Shown: positions 13,250 through 25,479, numbered from the stretch's first letter. The stretch: DNA of 64,000 nt from Lutjanus erythropterus (GCA_020091685.1 CM034613.1:9384474-9448473); one strand, 5' to 3'. The notes: generated by a model not told the origin, from the letters alone. Program-made: numbers and translations.

Positions 13250-13350
13250 AGCAGGCGGTGCTGGTCCACCGATGCCTCAATCTGTTTGTGTTATTGTGTG
13301 ACTTCTGTGAATCCAAATCATTTTAAAACACTGAAGTCGCACAATAACAA
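13250..13350 (+). mobile_element. Fragment of the TGTGTTATTGTGTGACTT fold-back family
   Basis: This carries GGTCCACCGATGCCTCAATC, TTTGTGTTATTGTGTGACTT and GAAGTCGCACAATAAC, the central palindromic part of the element present more completely at 34.6-35.7, 36.4-37.1 and 42.2-42.8 kb. Only the middle survives. Confidence 0.6.
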
Positions 13351-13492
13351 TGCATTTGAAATAACTGACGAAATAACGGCAACAATTTTGAAGGTTTTCC
13401 TAACGTCCACCCTACATATCCTGCTAAGCGGTCTGAACTGTTGCAAAGCAGACATATGCCACTTTCCCCTTTGGGTGGAAAAAACAAACACT

Positions 13493-13520
13493 CACACACA
13501 CACACACACACACACACACA
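13493..13520 (+). repeat. (CA)n microsatellite
   Basis: About 14 uninterrupted CA units. Confidence 0.95.
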
Positions 13521-13704
13521 GCTGTTAAATTCATCATGCACCACAACAGTTTGTGATTTTCATTACTTTCCCAAAAGTGAAGGACAGTAAAAGAAGTGAT
13601 CCGTGACTTGAGGCCATCTGCAGAGAGGATAAAAATTGAAAAACTGTGGGAGCTGGACAGTCAATGTGTGTGCCTCTGTGGGACACACTTCACCAAAGGT
13701 CAGC

Positions 13705-13860
13705 TAAAGGGATAGTTCACCCAAAAAATAAAATTCAGTCATTATAGTTTTTAGTTTTTTTCTAGTTTTTTAGTCCTAAAAACACTGCTGGAGTTTCACA
13801 GGAAATCTGTGATACAGAATCTCCCAAACAATGGAAGTGACCAGTTTTTAAACATAAGAA
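13705..13860 (+). repeat. Interspersed repeat (AAAGGGATAGTTCACCC family)
   Basis: Begins AAAGGGATAGTTCACCCAAA, then AATTCAGTCATTAT, CACTGCTGGAGTTTCACAGG and CTCCCAAACAATGGAAGTG. I recognise this order of blocks as a widespread fish repeat, seen here as one partial copy. Non-coding. Confidence 0.5.
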
Positions 13861-14744
13861 CCAAACTAAACTAAACTAACTAAAGTTTTTTGTTGTTGTT
13901 GTTGTTTGAATGGTCTTTGGACAGTTTGTCCACTCCAAAGACCACCAGGAACAGAGGGTATTTTAATAGTAATAACACATATAAATTAAGCTGAACTACC
14001 CTCTTCTTCTAAATGAATTTTGGAAAAATCTGCTGCATCAATTTTCTTTTATAGGCAGGGTAAAAAATAAATGATGAAAAGAAAAGTGAGGAATATTAGA
14101 ATAATTTGTCCCTCAGGCTGTTGATTGTTATTTTCATTCTCTAAAAGCCACCAAAATACAGGAAAAACAAAGTCTCTGAAACTTTGATTCTTTTTGTTTT
14201 GAAATCTTCCCTGTTTCCGAGCTCTCACGGTTGGCAAGAATGCTTGTGGATCAAAAATTTTATCTTAATTTCCTGGAAGGAAGTCAAACTGAGTGCTGTG
14301 TTCCCTGCTTGAATGAGTTTCTCAGTCCACTTTACCATACAGCATGTTTTCTCAGCTCCATATATGTCTTCACGCTGCCCTGGAGGCTTTGCTGCTTCAT
14401 TTATGAGGTACAATAAGTTTACAGCTGGCTCTTTCTACTAACTCTGTATTAGACTAAAAATAAATCACTAGAGCATAAACTGTGACCTGCTTCTGCCTTC
14501 TGCTTTACTTCTCCCATCAGTACTCGAGTGCTTTTGAAACAGACTGAAAATGAATGCGGCTACATGCTGTATGGTACTAACAAATAGGACTATTTGACAC
14601 TGAAATTCAGATTTAATGAGTCAAATTCAATTTCAAGCTTGTTTTAAAAAGTTTACCCGTTAAATAAGTGTTCTGTTTATCCTCATCCCTACAAAAACAA
14701 CCACATTCATTCTGTTTTTCCCCTGTTTCAGTGTGTGGACACAT
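13861..14744. other. AT-rich spacer, no gene seen
   Basis: Contains a short (GTT)n run near 13890-13905. Short frames on both strands near 14050-14415 have no domains or splice support. Confidence 0.4.
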
Positions 14745-14930
14745 AAATAAAGTGCTCAGTTCCTGCTGCAGCTCCATGATTCTTCCTAATGAAGGAACAT
14801 TATCTTCACATTATTCAGCTCCACATCGTGTTTTCATCTAATTAATCAGGAGCGGCGGCCGCGCTCATTAGGATGCTCTCAGGGACACATCACAAGTCAG
14901 CCTGGCATGCATTAGTATGCAAAGGTACTT
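14745..14930. promoter_or_regulatory. Possible conserved non-coding element
   Basis: A non-repetitive island of distinct composition with clustered factor-like sites: TCTAATTAATCAGG (homeodomain core TAATTA), GCGGCCGC, GCTCATTAGG, and TAGTATGCAAAGG (octamer-like ATGCAAA). It has no coding frame or transposon features. It looks like a vertebrate conserved element in a long developmental-gene intron, but conservation itself cannot be seen from one sequence. Confidence 0.3.
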
Positions 14931-14954
14931 ACTCATTCACGCCAGCACTGACAA

Positions 14955-15150
14955 GAACACACACGCAGACACACACACGCATGCACACAGTAGGTACGTA
15001 AACAGACAGGCAGCACTAATAGGCCCCTTGGCAGCACTAAAGACTGAGGCTCAGCCACAGAAACAGGTCGTACGTCGACACAGCAGCCCTATTGTGTCAG
15101 TCCTGACTAAACTGGCATGTTACCACACACACACTCACACACACACGCTC
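14955..15150 (+). repeat. Interrupted CA-rich tracts
   Basis: Two broken (CA)n stretches, at about 14957-14990 and 15123-15148, separated by ordinary sequence. Confidence 0.75.
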
Positions 15151-15828
15151 AGAGTCAGAGTTTTGAGGGATCACACAGACTCCCTGCTGTCTGGAATTCA
15201 ATGTGAGGTCAGTAGACGAATACTAATAGAAGTGGATTAGTGGGATGATGCCAAAACCTTGTTTATGTTTATGTGCAAGAAGTGCAGTGTGTTGTTGTGA
15301 TTGCTGGTCCGTGCACGTCAGTGTGCGCTTCATAATGAAAACGTTGGCATTTTAAGAAGGACAGTGAGAAAATGTGCCTGAATTTAAGGTTTGTTGGTGG
15401 TTTCTTTCTCAGCCAACGACCCCTTACAAGACAGAAAACATACTGCCATGTTTGTCCCTTGTAATAATTTAACATAGTGTTGTTTTTGTTGTTTTTTACA
15501 CTTATACTTACAACACAATAGAAATGTATTAGAGATATATAAGATGATTAAAAATACTGACCAGGTCAACATAGAGCAACCATAACTTACACACACATCA
15601 AGAGAGTGTTTCACTCCTAGCGCATACATTAAACAAATAAATATTACGTTTATTTTGAGTAATATCAAAAATAAAGTAGTTAAGAAATATAAATAAAAGT
15701 ATAAATGTGCCTAATAAAAACACAAATATGACAATATTGGCCTTGGCTGGCAGACCACTATTAAAGAACCACATTCTTCTAGTCTTCTTTCAGTTATTGT
15801 AAACCTTATTTATAAATTCTTACACTGT
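15151..15828. other. AT-rich spacer, no gene seen
   Basis: No coding or transposon signal was recognised. Short minus-strand frames at 15269-15668 have no domain. Confidence 0.4.

Positions 15829-15882
<54 letters not shown>
15829..15882 (+). repeat. Poly(A) followed by (AT)n
   Basis: A run of about 15 A residues passes directly into about 19 AT units. This may be the remains of a retroposon tail, but no element body was recognised next to it. Confidence 0.9.
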
Positions 15883-15884
<2 letters not shown>

Positions 15885-17441
15885 CTCATAAATTTAGTGA
15901 CTTTTCAGGACTTTTCTTTCTTCTTTTGGTGTCAACAGCTTGACCTCATTTGGGGAATTAATTAGGTAACCTTGTTTATTATCCTTTAAAGACAGAATTA
16001 ATGGTGTTTTGCACCTGTCTAATTTTAGCTAACAGAGCTCCCCAGGGGTTCATGAGGTTTACAAAACATATGCTGGTTTCCAAAATATAGAAGAGGCCTA
16101 CAATAAAGTGTGTATAAGACTTTATGTGGAATACTGGACAGATTCTAAGGCAGACAAAAATATAGCTTCACATCTTGACTTTTTTTATTTGTATTTTTAT
16201 GTTGACAACAAAAATAAAGAATATTTCCAAGTCTCAAATACTCATTTACTCAAAAGCCACAAATATACTTTGGCTTTTATTGAGCATTTCTCCAAGAAAT
16301 CAAATGAAATGCTTTGACAAAATCTGCCAAATCAGATTATTAATATAACAGATTTAATAATCTTAATAATACAAAATTCATTGTCAGAATAATAACACTG
16401 TAAATCTTCATACAGGAATTAAGAGGAGTCAACTAATCTTGTCTCATTAACATAAATTATAGATTTTAATACTCTCAAGTTAAACCTTTTTCTTTTCAGA
16501 CCATTTCAGAACTCATGACTATGACTTGAAGTGTTCTGAGTCAAATTAATGTACTGCAGTGAGTTCACTCAACTCAAAAATGAAGTTTCAAAACATCATT
16601 CGCATATTAGCAGACTTCCCAGCATGCAGTTGTTTTAGAGTTAAATTCACACACTGTATGTTTGAATGAAACATACATGATAGGAACTTTATATTGAATT
16701 CCACAATAAGACATTAAATTCAGTGAGATTTTATGTTATTAGGGATGTTAAACTAATCATTTATCCAAAATAATATTTGGATAAATGTTTGTGTAAACAC
16801 TTCCTGTACACAAAATGTGTTTGTTTAAGGTGCTCTTTGGACAGGTACAAATGTGTACTCAAAAATCATAAAAAAGGCTCTCTCTTTTAAAACAATTAAA
16901 ATACCTTTATTGTCACAACGTGACATGTTAGACCTTCAAACACCTGAACTCTGACACATTTCAGCATCAAGCCTTCAACAGGAGTCAAAAAGTTTGTTTT
17001 AGTGTTAGTTTTTGATTTTTTTTCCCCATTTACTCGCCATTAAGAATTTAACCAAATAGAAATATATTAATTGATAAATAATCAAGAAATGGTAATAACT
17101 GGGCCTTATTTCATAATGTTTTCTCTGGCATTTGGTGAATGAGGAAACTTAAAATGAGAAGAAAAAATGTGCACTTTGTATGTTATTAATTATTATTGAT
17201 TAATTGATTGTTAGTCATTTCATTGGTTAAGTAAAATGCACAAAATTTGCAAACCTAAGTGTTACCATTATTTTATCATTTATGTCACTAAAGTATTCCC
17301 TGCAAACAGTGTTAACATGCACAAACACACACAAAACTTTCAGTCACCAACTTTTTGACAATAAAGAAGAAAAACTGTGAAAATCGCACAGCATAGAGAC
17401 ACAGAAGAGTGTCAGAGTGCACTTGAGAAACACACTCTCTC

Positions 17442-17442
<1 letters not shown>
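15883..17442. other. Very AT-rich spacer, no gene seen
   Basis: Low-GC sequence with many short A and T runs. No repeat family, splice signal or conserved frame was identified. Confidence 0.4.

Positions 17443-17516
<74 letters not shown>
17443..17516 (+). repeat. (CA)n microsatellite
   Basis: About 36 uninterrupted CA units, one of the longest pure dinucleotide tracts in the window and likely to be polymorphic. Confidence 0.97.
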
Positions 17517-17518
<2 letters not shown>

Positions 17519-17659
17519 CAGTACCTGTATTGGGGTGTCACTTCCCTGAATTAAAATCCCCTGCTATCAGTCCTTGCAGATTTCTCAGCCCTGTTTTTAT
17601 CCAGACTTCGATCAGACACTCAAATGCATCTCAGCAGCTCTGAGTTAAAGTAGCAATTG

Positions 17660-17977
17660 AGTGAGTGAGATAGAGACAGAGTGTAAAAGAGAAAGAGAGG
17701 GAGGGAGTGAGTGCTGAGGAGTGAGTTAGCTCAAGAGAAGAGGAGGAGGAGGAGGAGAGAGGAGGAGCGCCGCATACTGACTTGACTTCCAGGAGCTGAG
17801 AACATAAACACAAGAGAGAGGGGAGGAGAGAGAGGAAAGTAACCGAGGGAGGGAGGGGAAGTGGTATAGGAGGAGGAAACAGGAAAGAGGGAAGAAGTGG
17901 AGGAAGAGTGAAGGAGGAAGGAGCGGGGAGGTGAGGGATAGGAGAAGAAATTACCAGCATGGAAGTTGAGCACTGAG
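17660..17977 (+). repeat. Polypurine tract, first segment
   Basis: The plus strand is dominated by A and G (GAGGAGGAGGAGGAG, GGGAGGGAGGGGAAG and similar). Its minus-strand frames read as Ser/Pro/Leu-rich artefacts. The tract is interrupted by the mobile-element fragment that follows and resumes beyond it. Confidence 0.85.
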
Positions 17978-18257
17978 CTGCTGTGGACAGGGTCAGCGAT
18001 AACAAGTATTTCAGCTACCTTAAAAAAGGTCCTCCTTTTAGTTTAAGTCTGTGCTACATTCAGACATTTTCACTGCTTTACCTTGACAGCAGGCAGCCTT
18101 TTCTGACGGGAAACTGCCGTACAAGTCAAATATCGCTCTCTTCAAACCGACGAAACTCCACAGGGGAAATCAGTCACTTTACCTCACGGAACGCAGGAGT
18201 TGCTGGTCTACCGCTGCCTCAGTCTGTTAGTTTGTTTGTGTTACTGTGTGACTTTAG
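17978..18257 (+). mobile_element. Fold-back MITE fragment inside the polypurine tract
   Basis: Contains CTGTGGACAGGGTCAGCG, TTTTCACTGCTTTACCTTGA, CAGGCAGCCTTTTCTGACGG, CAAATATCGCTCTCTTCAAA and TTGTGTTACTGTGTGACTTT. These match, in order, the left half of the element at 34.65 kb. The purine bias stops at its left edge and resumes at its right edge, so it most likely inserted into an existing purine tract. Confidence 0.7.
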
Positions 18258-19478
18258 AGAGAATGAGGTAAAGACGTTAAGGAAGGAGAGAGGGATTGAG
18301 AGGAGGAGGCAAGAAAGGAGACACAAAGAAATAGTGATGACCATGAAAAGAAAAAAGGAGGTAGGAAAGGTACAAGAAAAGTAAACAGGGGGGTTAAAGG
18401 AGGAAATAAGGAGGGAGGAAAGGAGCTATAGGAAAGAAGGGAGGAGGAATAGAAGGTAATAAGTGGGCAGGGACCACAGTGATGAGCTAAAGAAGAGAGA
18501 AAAGAGGAAAGGAGGAGCTAGGTAATGAAAAAAGGGAGTAGGAAGCAAGAAAACACGGAAATACAGAGATACACAAGAGGGAAGAAGTGAGAAAATGAGG
18601 GAAGCGGTGAGGGAAAAGAAAAAAGAAGGAAAGTAAGGGATAAAAATGAGGAGATAACAAGGTGCTAATATAAGGGGGTATATGAAGGCAAGATTTAAGT
18701 AAGCAAGAAGGAAAAGGAGTTAGGAGACCGGAAAAGGAAGGTAGATAAGCAAAGACAGACGTAAGGATCGAGAATAAGAATTAATTAAGGAGCCAAGGAA
18801 GCAGAGAATGATAAGAGGAAGAATAAGAAAAGAAAGGATGGAAAAGGAGGTAAAATGGCAGCAGGAAGGTACAAGTAAGTAACAAGTGAGGAAAAAAGAG
18901 ACAGGATAGAAAGGAAAAAGGAAAAAAGGACATCAGGAGCAAGAAAAGGGAGAAAAATGGGAGGGTTTAGGAGGGAAATGAGGGGGTAAGGAAGGAAGGA
19001 AAGAAAGAGCAAGTATGGAGGGAGAAAAAAGAAGGAAAGAAGAGAGAGGTGAATGATTAGAGGAGAGGAAGTCGGAGGTAGAGAACAAGAAAAGGCACAA
19101 ATACATAATATAAGAGGGTTAGGAGGAAGAGAAAGGGGGTAAGGAGGGAAGAAAGGATGCTAATAAAGAGAGAAAGGCAAAAAGAGTGAAAGGAGGGTGG
19201 GAAGTGCATAGAAGGGGAAAAAGAGGCAAGGAAAGGAGGAAGGAAAAATGGGAGAAAAAGGTACAGAAGGAGGCAAAAAAGGAGATAGGATTGGGAGGGA
19301 GGAAGGGAAAGAGGGAATAGAGTAATGAAGGGAAGAAGCAAAAGAGAAGGAGTAAGGTAAGGAGGGAGGAGAGAGTGAGAGTAGGAGGAGGATTAAAACA
19401 ACAGGATAAAAGCTCTATAAAAAGGACAGACAGGAGCGACTGAGACAGAGAAGAAAGTAGAGAGAGAAAGAAACACAA
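18258..19478 (+). repeat. Polypurine tract, second segment (about 1.2 kb)
   Basis: Diverged AGGAAGG, GGAGGAA and AAGGAG motifs run for over a kilobase with few pyrimidines on the plus strand. The exact composition was not counted. Long mirror-like purine runs of this kind can form triplex (H-DNA) structures. The long minus-strand frames here (Leu/Ser/Phe/Pro-rich) are artefacts of the bias. Confidence 0.9.
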
Positions 19479-19608
19479 AACTGCACTCTAACATGCGCTT
19501 TCTCTATTTTTCTTTTCTCTAATGTTCAAATACACTGTTCAGTTGCATAACATACACTGGCAGAAGATGGGTAAAGGGTAAAGTAAAGTTACTGGTGTTA
19601 TAACACTG

Positions 19609-19834
19609 CAGGGCTTTTCACACAACAGTTAGCCAGACACCAGACTTAGGGAGCTATTAGCCCCAAGCTAAAAAAGCTTTCACACTGACAGATTTCGAAA
19701 GTGGGCTAACCCTGACTTTAGGCTAGAGCTTGATGGCACTGCACCAGAGCAGGGTTAGCCCCGAGTTTGTGCGGTTGTCCCCTGGAAATGGACTAAACAT
19801 GGGACTAAAAGGCGCCAGTGTGAAACAGGGCAAA
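19609..19834. mobile_element. Non-autonomous DNA transposon (GGCTTTTCACAC ends)
   Basis: The left end GCAGGGCTTTTCACAC and the right end GTGTGAAACAGGGCAAA are inverted relatives. The interior repeats GTTAGCC/GGGCTAACC/GGTTAGCCCC motifs on both strands, giving a fold-back shape. I recognise this as a common teleost MITE. No clear target duplication was found and no protein is encoded. Confidence 0.6.
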
Positions 19835-20297
19835 AAGATTAAAGTGCTGTCATGGAACCCTCTAAAATGTTCACATCAGTTGCTGTAGCACCGGTCATTT
19901 AGCACAGAGCTAGAGGAAGTGCACTATGAATGACATAGTCCTGGTCTTAGCTTAACCTAGCTTAATTTAGCTTAACCCTTAAACTCTTAAACTCTAAACT
20001 ACATCAGTACAAGCAAAGACAAAATCAGATCCAGCAGTGGAACAACATTAGTTGCATCATTTGGAGTCATGTTTGCATCCACTGTATTGTTATTATCATT
20101 CCACACATATTTAGTTGAAGCTTTTGCATTTTTGTGTGATTAATACAATAATCTGGTGAAATAGGAGGACATACTTGAGTTATCAGCACCCGAGACTGTG
20201 AGTTTTTGCTGCTACAGACTGTAAATCAATAAATTGACAAAATCTTGCAGAAAAAAATCCAGTTTTATATTCCGATTCCTCTCTGTGCAGCTGTGCA

Positions 20298-20298
<1 letters not shown>
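19835..20298. other. Spacer, no gene seen
   Basis: Contains a short TTAGCTTAACCTAGCTTAA repetitive patch near 19950. Otherwise unique-looking. Confidence 0.35.

Positions 20299-20350
<52 letters not shown>
20299..20350 (+). repeat. (TG)n microsatellite
   Basis: About 26 TG units ending in CACGCGC, an alternating purine-pyrimidine stretch that favours Z-DNA. Confidence 0.96.
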
Positions 20351-20351
<1 letters not shown>

Positions 20352-20744
20352 ACGCGCAGATACAAGCCTGGAAAATGTCTGTCAGCACTCCAGCTGTGGG
20401 GCCCAAAGCAACAGCAGTTAAAATGGACAACAGTGTGACCTTTGACCTCTAAGGTCGACCTGACAGAGTTCAGATTCTGTGACCCTGATTATCTAATAAG
20501 AACAGGGTCAACATGAGTCCGACTGCACAGTTACTGCACAGGAGGAGAATAAATAAACATGAGCGTGAGGACGGAGCAGTGACACAGAAGATGAAGACTA
20601 AACAAAAACAAAAAAGTACAATCAGACAGTAAAAGACAGGAAGGAAGAAAGATTCATAATATTTAGCATGACAGCTGATCTTTAAATTCCATAAAGCTAA
20701 TGTGAAGTTTAAATCAAGTTCATTTCACAAATTTATTTTATAGT

Positions 20745-21432
20745 TAAGTAAAGTTCAAGTATATTTCCAAGTATAATTTAGTAAGTAGTAAGTGAAAGTA
20801 TTGTAAGTGTAGTAAGTATACTAATATCCTAGTGTACTAATACTATACTTGTAAGTGTACTATAATACTTCTCAGGACTAAATTGCTCCACTTTTAGTTT
20901 ATAAAAGTATATTTGAAGTACTTTTAAGAGTAGTAAACTTTAAGTACACAAATAGTTTACACCCACATTACTATACTTTGAACTATACTTTGAACTGTGA
21001 ATTTACTAGTTATAAACCTGTAACTAATTTTTTGGTTTATCAAAGTATACTTCAAAGTATACTGCAAAGTAAACTTATATATACTTTTGGTTACTATTTA
21101 TGCAATAGTAGCCCACTTTCTAGGATGTGTAACTATGCCTTAAGTGTGAAAGTATATATACAACTAGTTGACATCAAAGTATTATTTTGTACTGCTCCTT
21201 TACTGCAAGTGAACTTATAGGTAGTCTGTTTGCTAGTTTACTAGTTTTATACTTTTTAGTTTATAAAAGTATACTTTCAAGTCTATGTCAGTAAAATACT
21301 AGTGTAATAGTTTTTATACTGCTTATAGTTTACTATTTATATATTATTTTTGAACTTAAGTGTACAATTTAGTATTTTGTGTACTTGAAACATACCTTTA
21401 AGTGTACTTTAAGTAGATCTGAAGTGTACACT
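20745..21432. repeat. AAGTATACTT-type palindromic tandem array
   Basis: About 0.7 kb made of short, diverged, self-complementary motifs: AAGTATACTT, AAGTACTT, AGTGTACT and TTTATAAAAGTATA recur in both orientations. TTTTAGTTTATAAAAGTATA recurs near-exactly at about 20893 and 21255. This resembles a class of fish AT-rich fold-back repeats. It has no long frame of interest. Confidence 0.75.
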
Positions 21433-22330
21433 ACCAGAGGACTCTTCCTGTTACATAATGTAAAATGTGCTTATTACAGTAGAAATAGTCTTGAACTTTG
21501 ACCCCTCCCTGTCCTTTTCCATTGATCTCATGGATATCATACACGGCCGGTGTGTGTGTGTGTCAGCTTATTCTCCTCTCATCTTTTATCCTCCTCACTT
21601 CCTGTAACACTGCCATACATTTCCAGGTCAAAGGTCACGGCTGATATAAACTCATGTGCTGACTCTGACTGTCGGCTTAAAAAACAGGATGGATGATCAA
21701 CGGGTGACACACACAAACATGCAGAGTAACACACACAGCTGAACCAGGATGTCCATGTCAGGACAACATGTTGAACTTCATTGACTACACCGCCACCTTC
21801 AGGCTAAACTGTGAACAACAACACAACATCAGTCATCCATTCATTCATTAAAATATGAGCTAGAACCTTAGTTTTACTGCTGTCTTTGGACAGAAAAGAG
21901 GAATAAAGTACAACAGCCTTATGTGACAATATATTCTTAAAATAATCAAAATATTTTTGAAAGTTTTTAGACTAAAGCAGAGATATTTACTTATGTAATC
22001 CTTTAACTTGGTTTCCAGCATGTTTAAATGAGCCTGGACACCAAATTCCACCCAGATCATATTTTCTGTCTGTCCTCCACCTACATTATTAGGAAATCAT
22101 CTTTTCCTGCCCAGACATGTTTGGAAAATATATATTAATATATAAGAGACATGAAGATAAGTCTGTTAAATAAGTGTTTAATGTTGGCAACATGTTTTGC
22201 TCTGAGTACAACTACAAGAAATCTGATCAAATGTGACTTCCTTCACTTTTCAACCATTCTTTCAACCAGTTGGTGATTAACTCTTAACCCAACTTAACCT
22301 CAACCCTACAGTGAAAACTATAAAACTATA
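21433..22330. other. AT-rich spacer, no gene seen
   Basis: Holds a short (TG)n run at about 21550-21564. The minus frame 21860-22060 is unsupported. Confidence 0.35.
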
Positions 22331-22760
22331 TAGTGAACTAAAACTAAAACGTAACTGGGTGTGAAAAAAACATTTTTCTGTTAACTGAAATAAAAATAAA
22401 AACTAGAATTTAAAACAGACAAAAACAAACTGAAGTGATATTGCGTACTTAGAAAACAAATTAAAATAAAAGCTTTAGTTTTAGTCTTCTCAGTTTAGTA
22501 CAATTTGCCAACACAAGCATGACGAGGCATCGGTGCAGATGTTTATTGAGACTGGGTTATTGTGTTTGTATTGTAATATCTACTCTGAATTTAATCCTGC
22601 CCCTGACAAATGTCCCCCACACTATAATTAAAAAACAAAAACTAAAAATAATAAATACTAAATTAAAAGAAAACATTTTTATACACGATAAAATCTAGGG
22701 CAAACGCACTCTGGAATCTAAGCTGAATAAAAAACAAAAATTAAAAAACAAGATAGTCCT
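22331..22760. repeat. A-rich (CTAAAACTAAAA-like) degenerate repeat
   Basis: Recurrent AAAACTAAAA, AAATAAAAACTA and AAACAAAAACTAAAAATA motifs suggest a decayed A-rich repeat, possibly a retroposon tail region. The family was not identified. Confidence 0.35.
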
Positions 22761-25320
22761 AAAATATTTGGTTACAGAGGGCCGTTTTTTCAGCAGTACA
22801 AACAAAGAACACAACACAAAGCAGTCAGCTGACTTGTTCACCGACTGAACCTCACAACACTGTGAAATGACTTCCTTACAAGCTGCTCATTACAGTAACA
22901 GGAGTAGATGTGATTACTTCCACTCTTTTACAGACACATGTACTGCTGAAGCTCTCGGTTTGCTCCAGCTCCTGACCTGATGTGCACAGTCAGGTGTGAA
23001 GTTAACCATTATAGTTGCACACTCACACACACAGATATATATAGTAGCAGAACACACCTGGGGCTGCAGTAAATGTAGTGTTCTTGCATATAAAGTTACC
23101 TGCGCTGAGGGTTGTGGAATACTTTTCTCACCCTGCTACGTGACGGAGCATCCAGCCAAGTCCTGCAACGTGTGATGAAGCACACAGAAAACAGCCAGCA
23201 GACCATGACTCTGTTTACTCGCTTGTTCTTTCGGAAAAATGCTTAAATGTTCTCCGTTTCCACAATTTCGGCAACAGAATTCATAACACATGATTATGTA
23301 TTTGGCCGATTAAAAGTCTTTGGACTTCATTTTATGGCTCGTGGCTAAAGCTCAAAGTGCACAATTGAAACCTAACAGTTAGCTGGAGATGAGAGGTATT
23401 ACTTAATGTTTTTTCCTGGAGAAAGACGAGACAGGATAGGTCACAGAGTCCTGCTTTATCAGTAGATAGTCTGGAGAATATGAGATAAGGCTCCTAAATT
23501 ACAGTCCAATAGGTTAAGTTAATGTCATCTGACTCATTTTACCATGAAATAAAGGAGAGCCAAACAGAGAGCATTTCATAGATCAACAGATACCTGAGCG
23601 TTGTTTACTTAGATGTCTACTTCACCCAATCAGACATGAGTATATAGATTTTTTTAAAGGGCTGATGACTTGAGTTCAGTTTATTTGAAAGGACCTGTAG
23701 CAATCACCAGATTCACCCACAACAGCAAAGTAAATCCACATGAACTCCTGCATCAAATTCAACTTCAGTGAACTTTGACACACATTTTGGCATCGACCAA
23801 CATTAAACTCTCTTAACACTTTGGCCTCTGAGGTGGAGAACAGATATAATCTGGCCAAACTGTAAAGTTCCTTGCTGTAGTTAAAGGACCAGGATTTAGC
23901 AGCATGTAGCAATGAACTTGCAGACTGCAAAAGCCTTGTCTCACCCTCCCCTTCCAAGTGTGTAGGAGAACTTAAAGTGCTGAAAAATTAAGCCAACACT
24001 ACATGTTAAAACTGCAGTTCCTCAAATGGTCACTTGAGACTCTAAAAGTGAGTCAATCCCCACAGACTCCCGCAGTAAAAATCCAAAACAAACATATTTA
24101 AAACCTAGCAAGTGGTGCCAAAAATGCTACCCAATAAAATCAGTTTAAATAAATCCAACTTGCTGCTAAATATAGCAGAGCTAACATGGAGGCCTCATGT
24201 CAGTCAGTCTGTTGTTTAAGGCAGCAAATCCCAAATGTAGGGGTGGATCTAGAGGAGTGGCATGGTGTGGCAGCCCAGTATTGGACCGATTCAGTTCAAA
24301 AATATAAATGAAAAGTTGTGGCTGGCTGGAAGTGTAAAAGAACCAAAACTCAAGTCAGCATGCAAGTGAATGCATCAAGACATGGCTGCATTTTAGGCTA
24401 AAGTGATGGGCTTTTGTTCATGTGCAATATTCTCATCCTCATTCATTACATCCTCTATAAACAAAACACTAGACTTTAGCTTGTCAGCCACCTAATTCAT
24501 TCACTTCTCTTTATCTTCACTAAATACAGGATAGTCAAATATGAACCTGTATAGCACCATTCGCAGTCTCAGTTTTTCCACCTTGTTTCTCTACTACACA
24601 GCTGCTTCAGGATTTTCTTTTTAAAATATGACCAGCTGTATTCGTTCCCATCATCTCTTGGTGTCTCTTTCTCCTTCTCTGTGTTTCCCAGAGGATTTTG
24701 GGAAAGGAGAAGAGGAAATGCCATTGCCGACAGAGGAAGCAAGATTCTAGCGAGGACATCGATAACGAGGCTCTCTTTCTGTCTCTTCATCTTCTCTAAA
24801 CAGGACGTTCACATCGACGCCCATCATCATCATCACCACCACCACCGTCGCTGCCTGACAGCTTCCACCCTCCTCTAAACAACGTCAGAAAGAGAAAGTT
24901 GTATTAAGGTTTAGTCCATGATGACGCCAGCCTCTCTCGTTAGATAATCCTACCAGGTGTAAGGTTACAACCAGAGCACTTAATACTTCCATGAGAAGTA
25001 GGTTATAAAAAACAAGACAAAAGGGAACACAAACCAGTGGCATCTGATGCAGGTCAGAAAACTCTACACCCTTTGTTTTCTATGCAAGCCTTCACACTGC
25101 TGCTAACCTGTCATTACAGGTTGTCATGCTTAAAAATACCTAGCTACAATGGTGTTCTTTTTCCCAGTGTTTTAACATGTCAGGTCTCAATAAAAGCATC
25201 AATTTTCATGTAATACTCGCGTCACCTGATGCACGCCAAGTAAGGTGATAAGCTACTCTGCCGCCGTGTGTTGAGATCGTCTACAGTCACACAAGAGACT
25301 CAGTGAGGAGGACAAATGTC
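22761..25320. other. Spacer with minor simple repeats, no gene seen
   Basis: Includes (CAT)n/(CAC)n at 24822-24846, which in one frame reads as a histidine run. The minus frame 23676-23957 lies in sequence that resembles a decayed fish repeat. No convincing exon was found. Confidence 0.35.
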
Positions 25321-25450
25321 AACTTCAGCATGACAGTACACCATTAGCTCACCATTACAGTGTTAGCATGCTGACATTTGCTCATTAGTGCTAAACACAA
25401 AGTACAGTTGAAGCTGGACTGAAATATTTATCTTAAAGTTTTTGCCATCA
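25321..25450 (+). repeat. Interspersed repeat (GTTAGCATGCTGACATTTGC family), partial
   Basis: Contains GTTAGCATGCTGACATTTGC, TCATTAGTGCTAAACACAAA, GTACAGTTGAAGCTG and GACTGAAATATTTATCTTAA. I recognise it as a piece of a very common teleost repeat. Another piece of the same repeat lies at 26140-26311. Confidence 0.55.
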
Positions 25451-25479
25451 TCCAACGTTTGAGTTGTCATTATGGGCGA

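Noticed and set aside
17631..18005. 124-codon minus-strand Ser/Pro-rich frame
   Set aside because: Produced by the polypurine tract read on the opposite strand.
19057..19478. Minus-strand Leu/Phe/Ser/Pro frames that look like membrane proteins
   Set aside because: The apparent hydrophobic segments come from CTT/TCC codons of the polypurine tract; no conserved motif is present.
24822..24846. Histidine run encoded by CATCAT and CACCACC repeats
   Set aside because: A short trinucleotide repeat in an unsupported frame with no exon signals.
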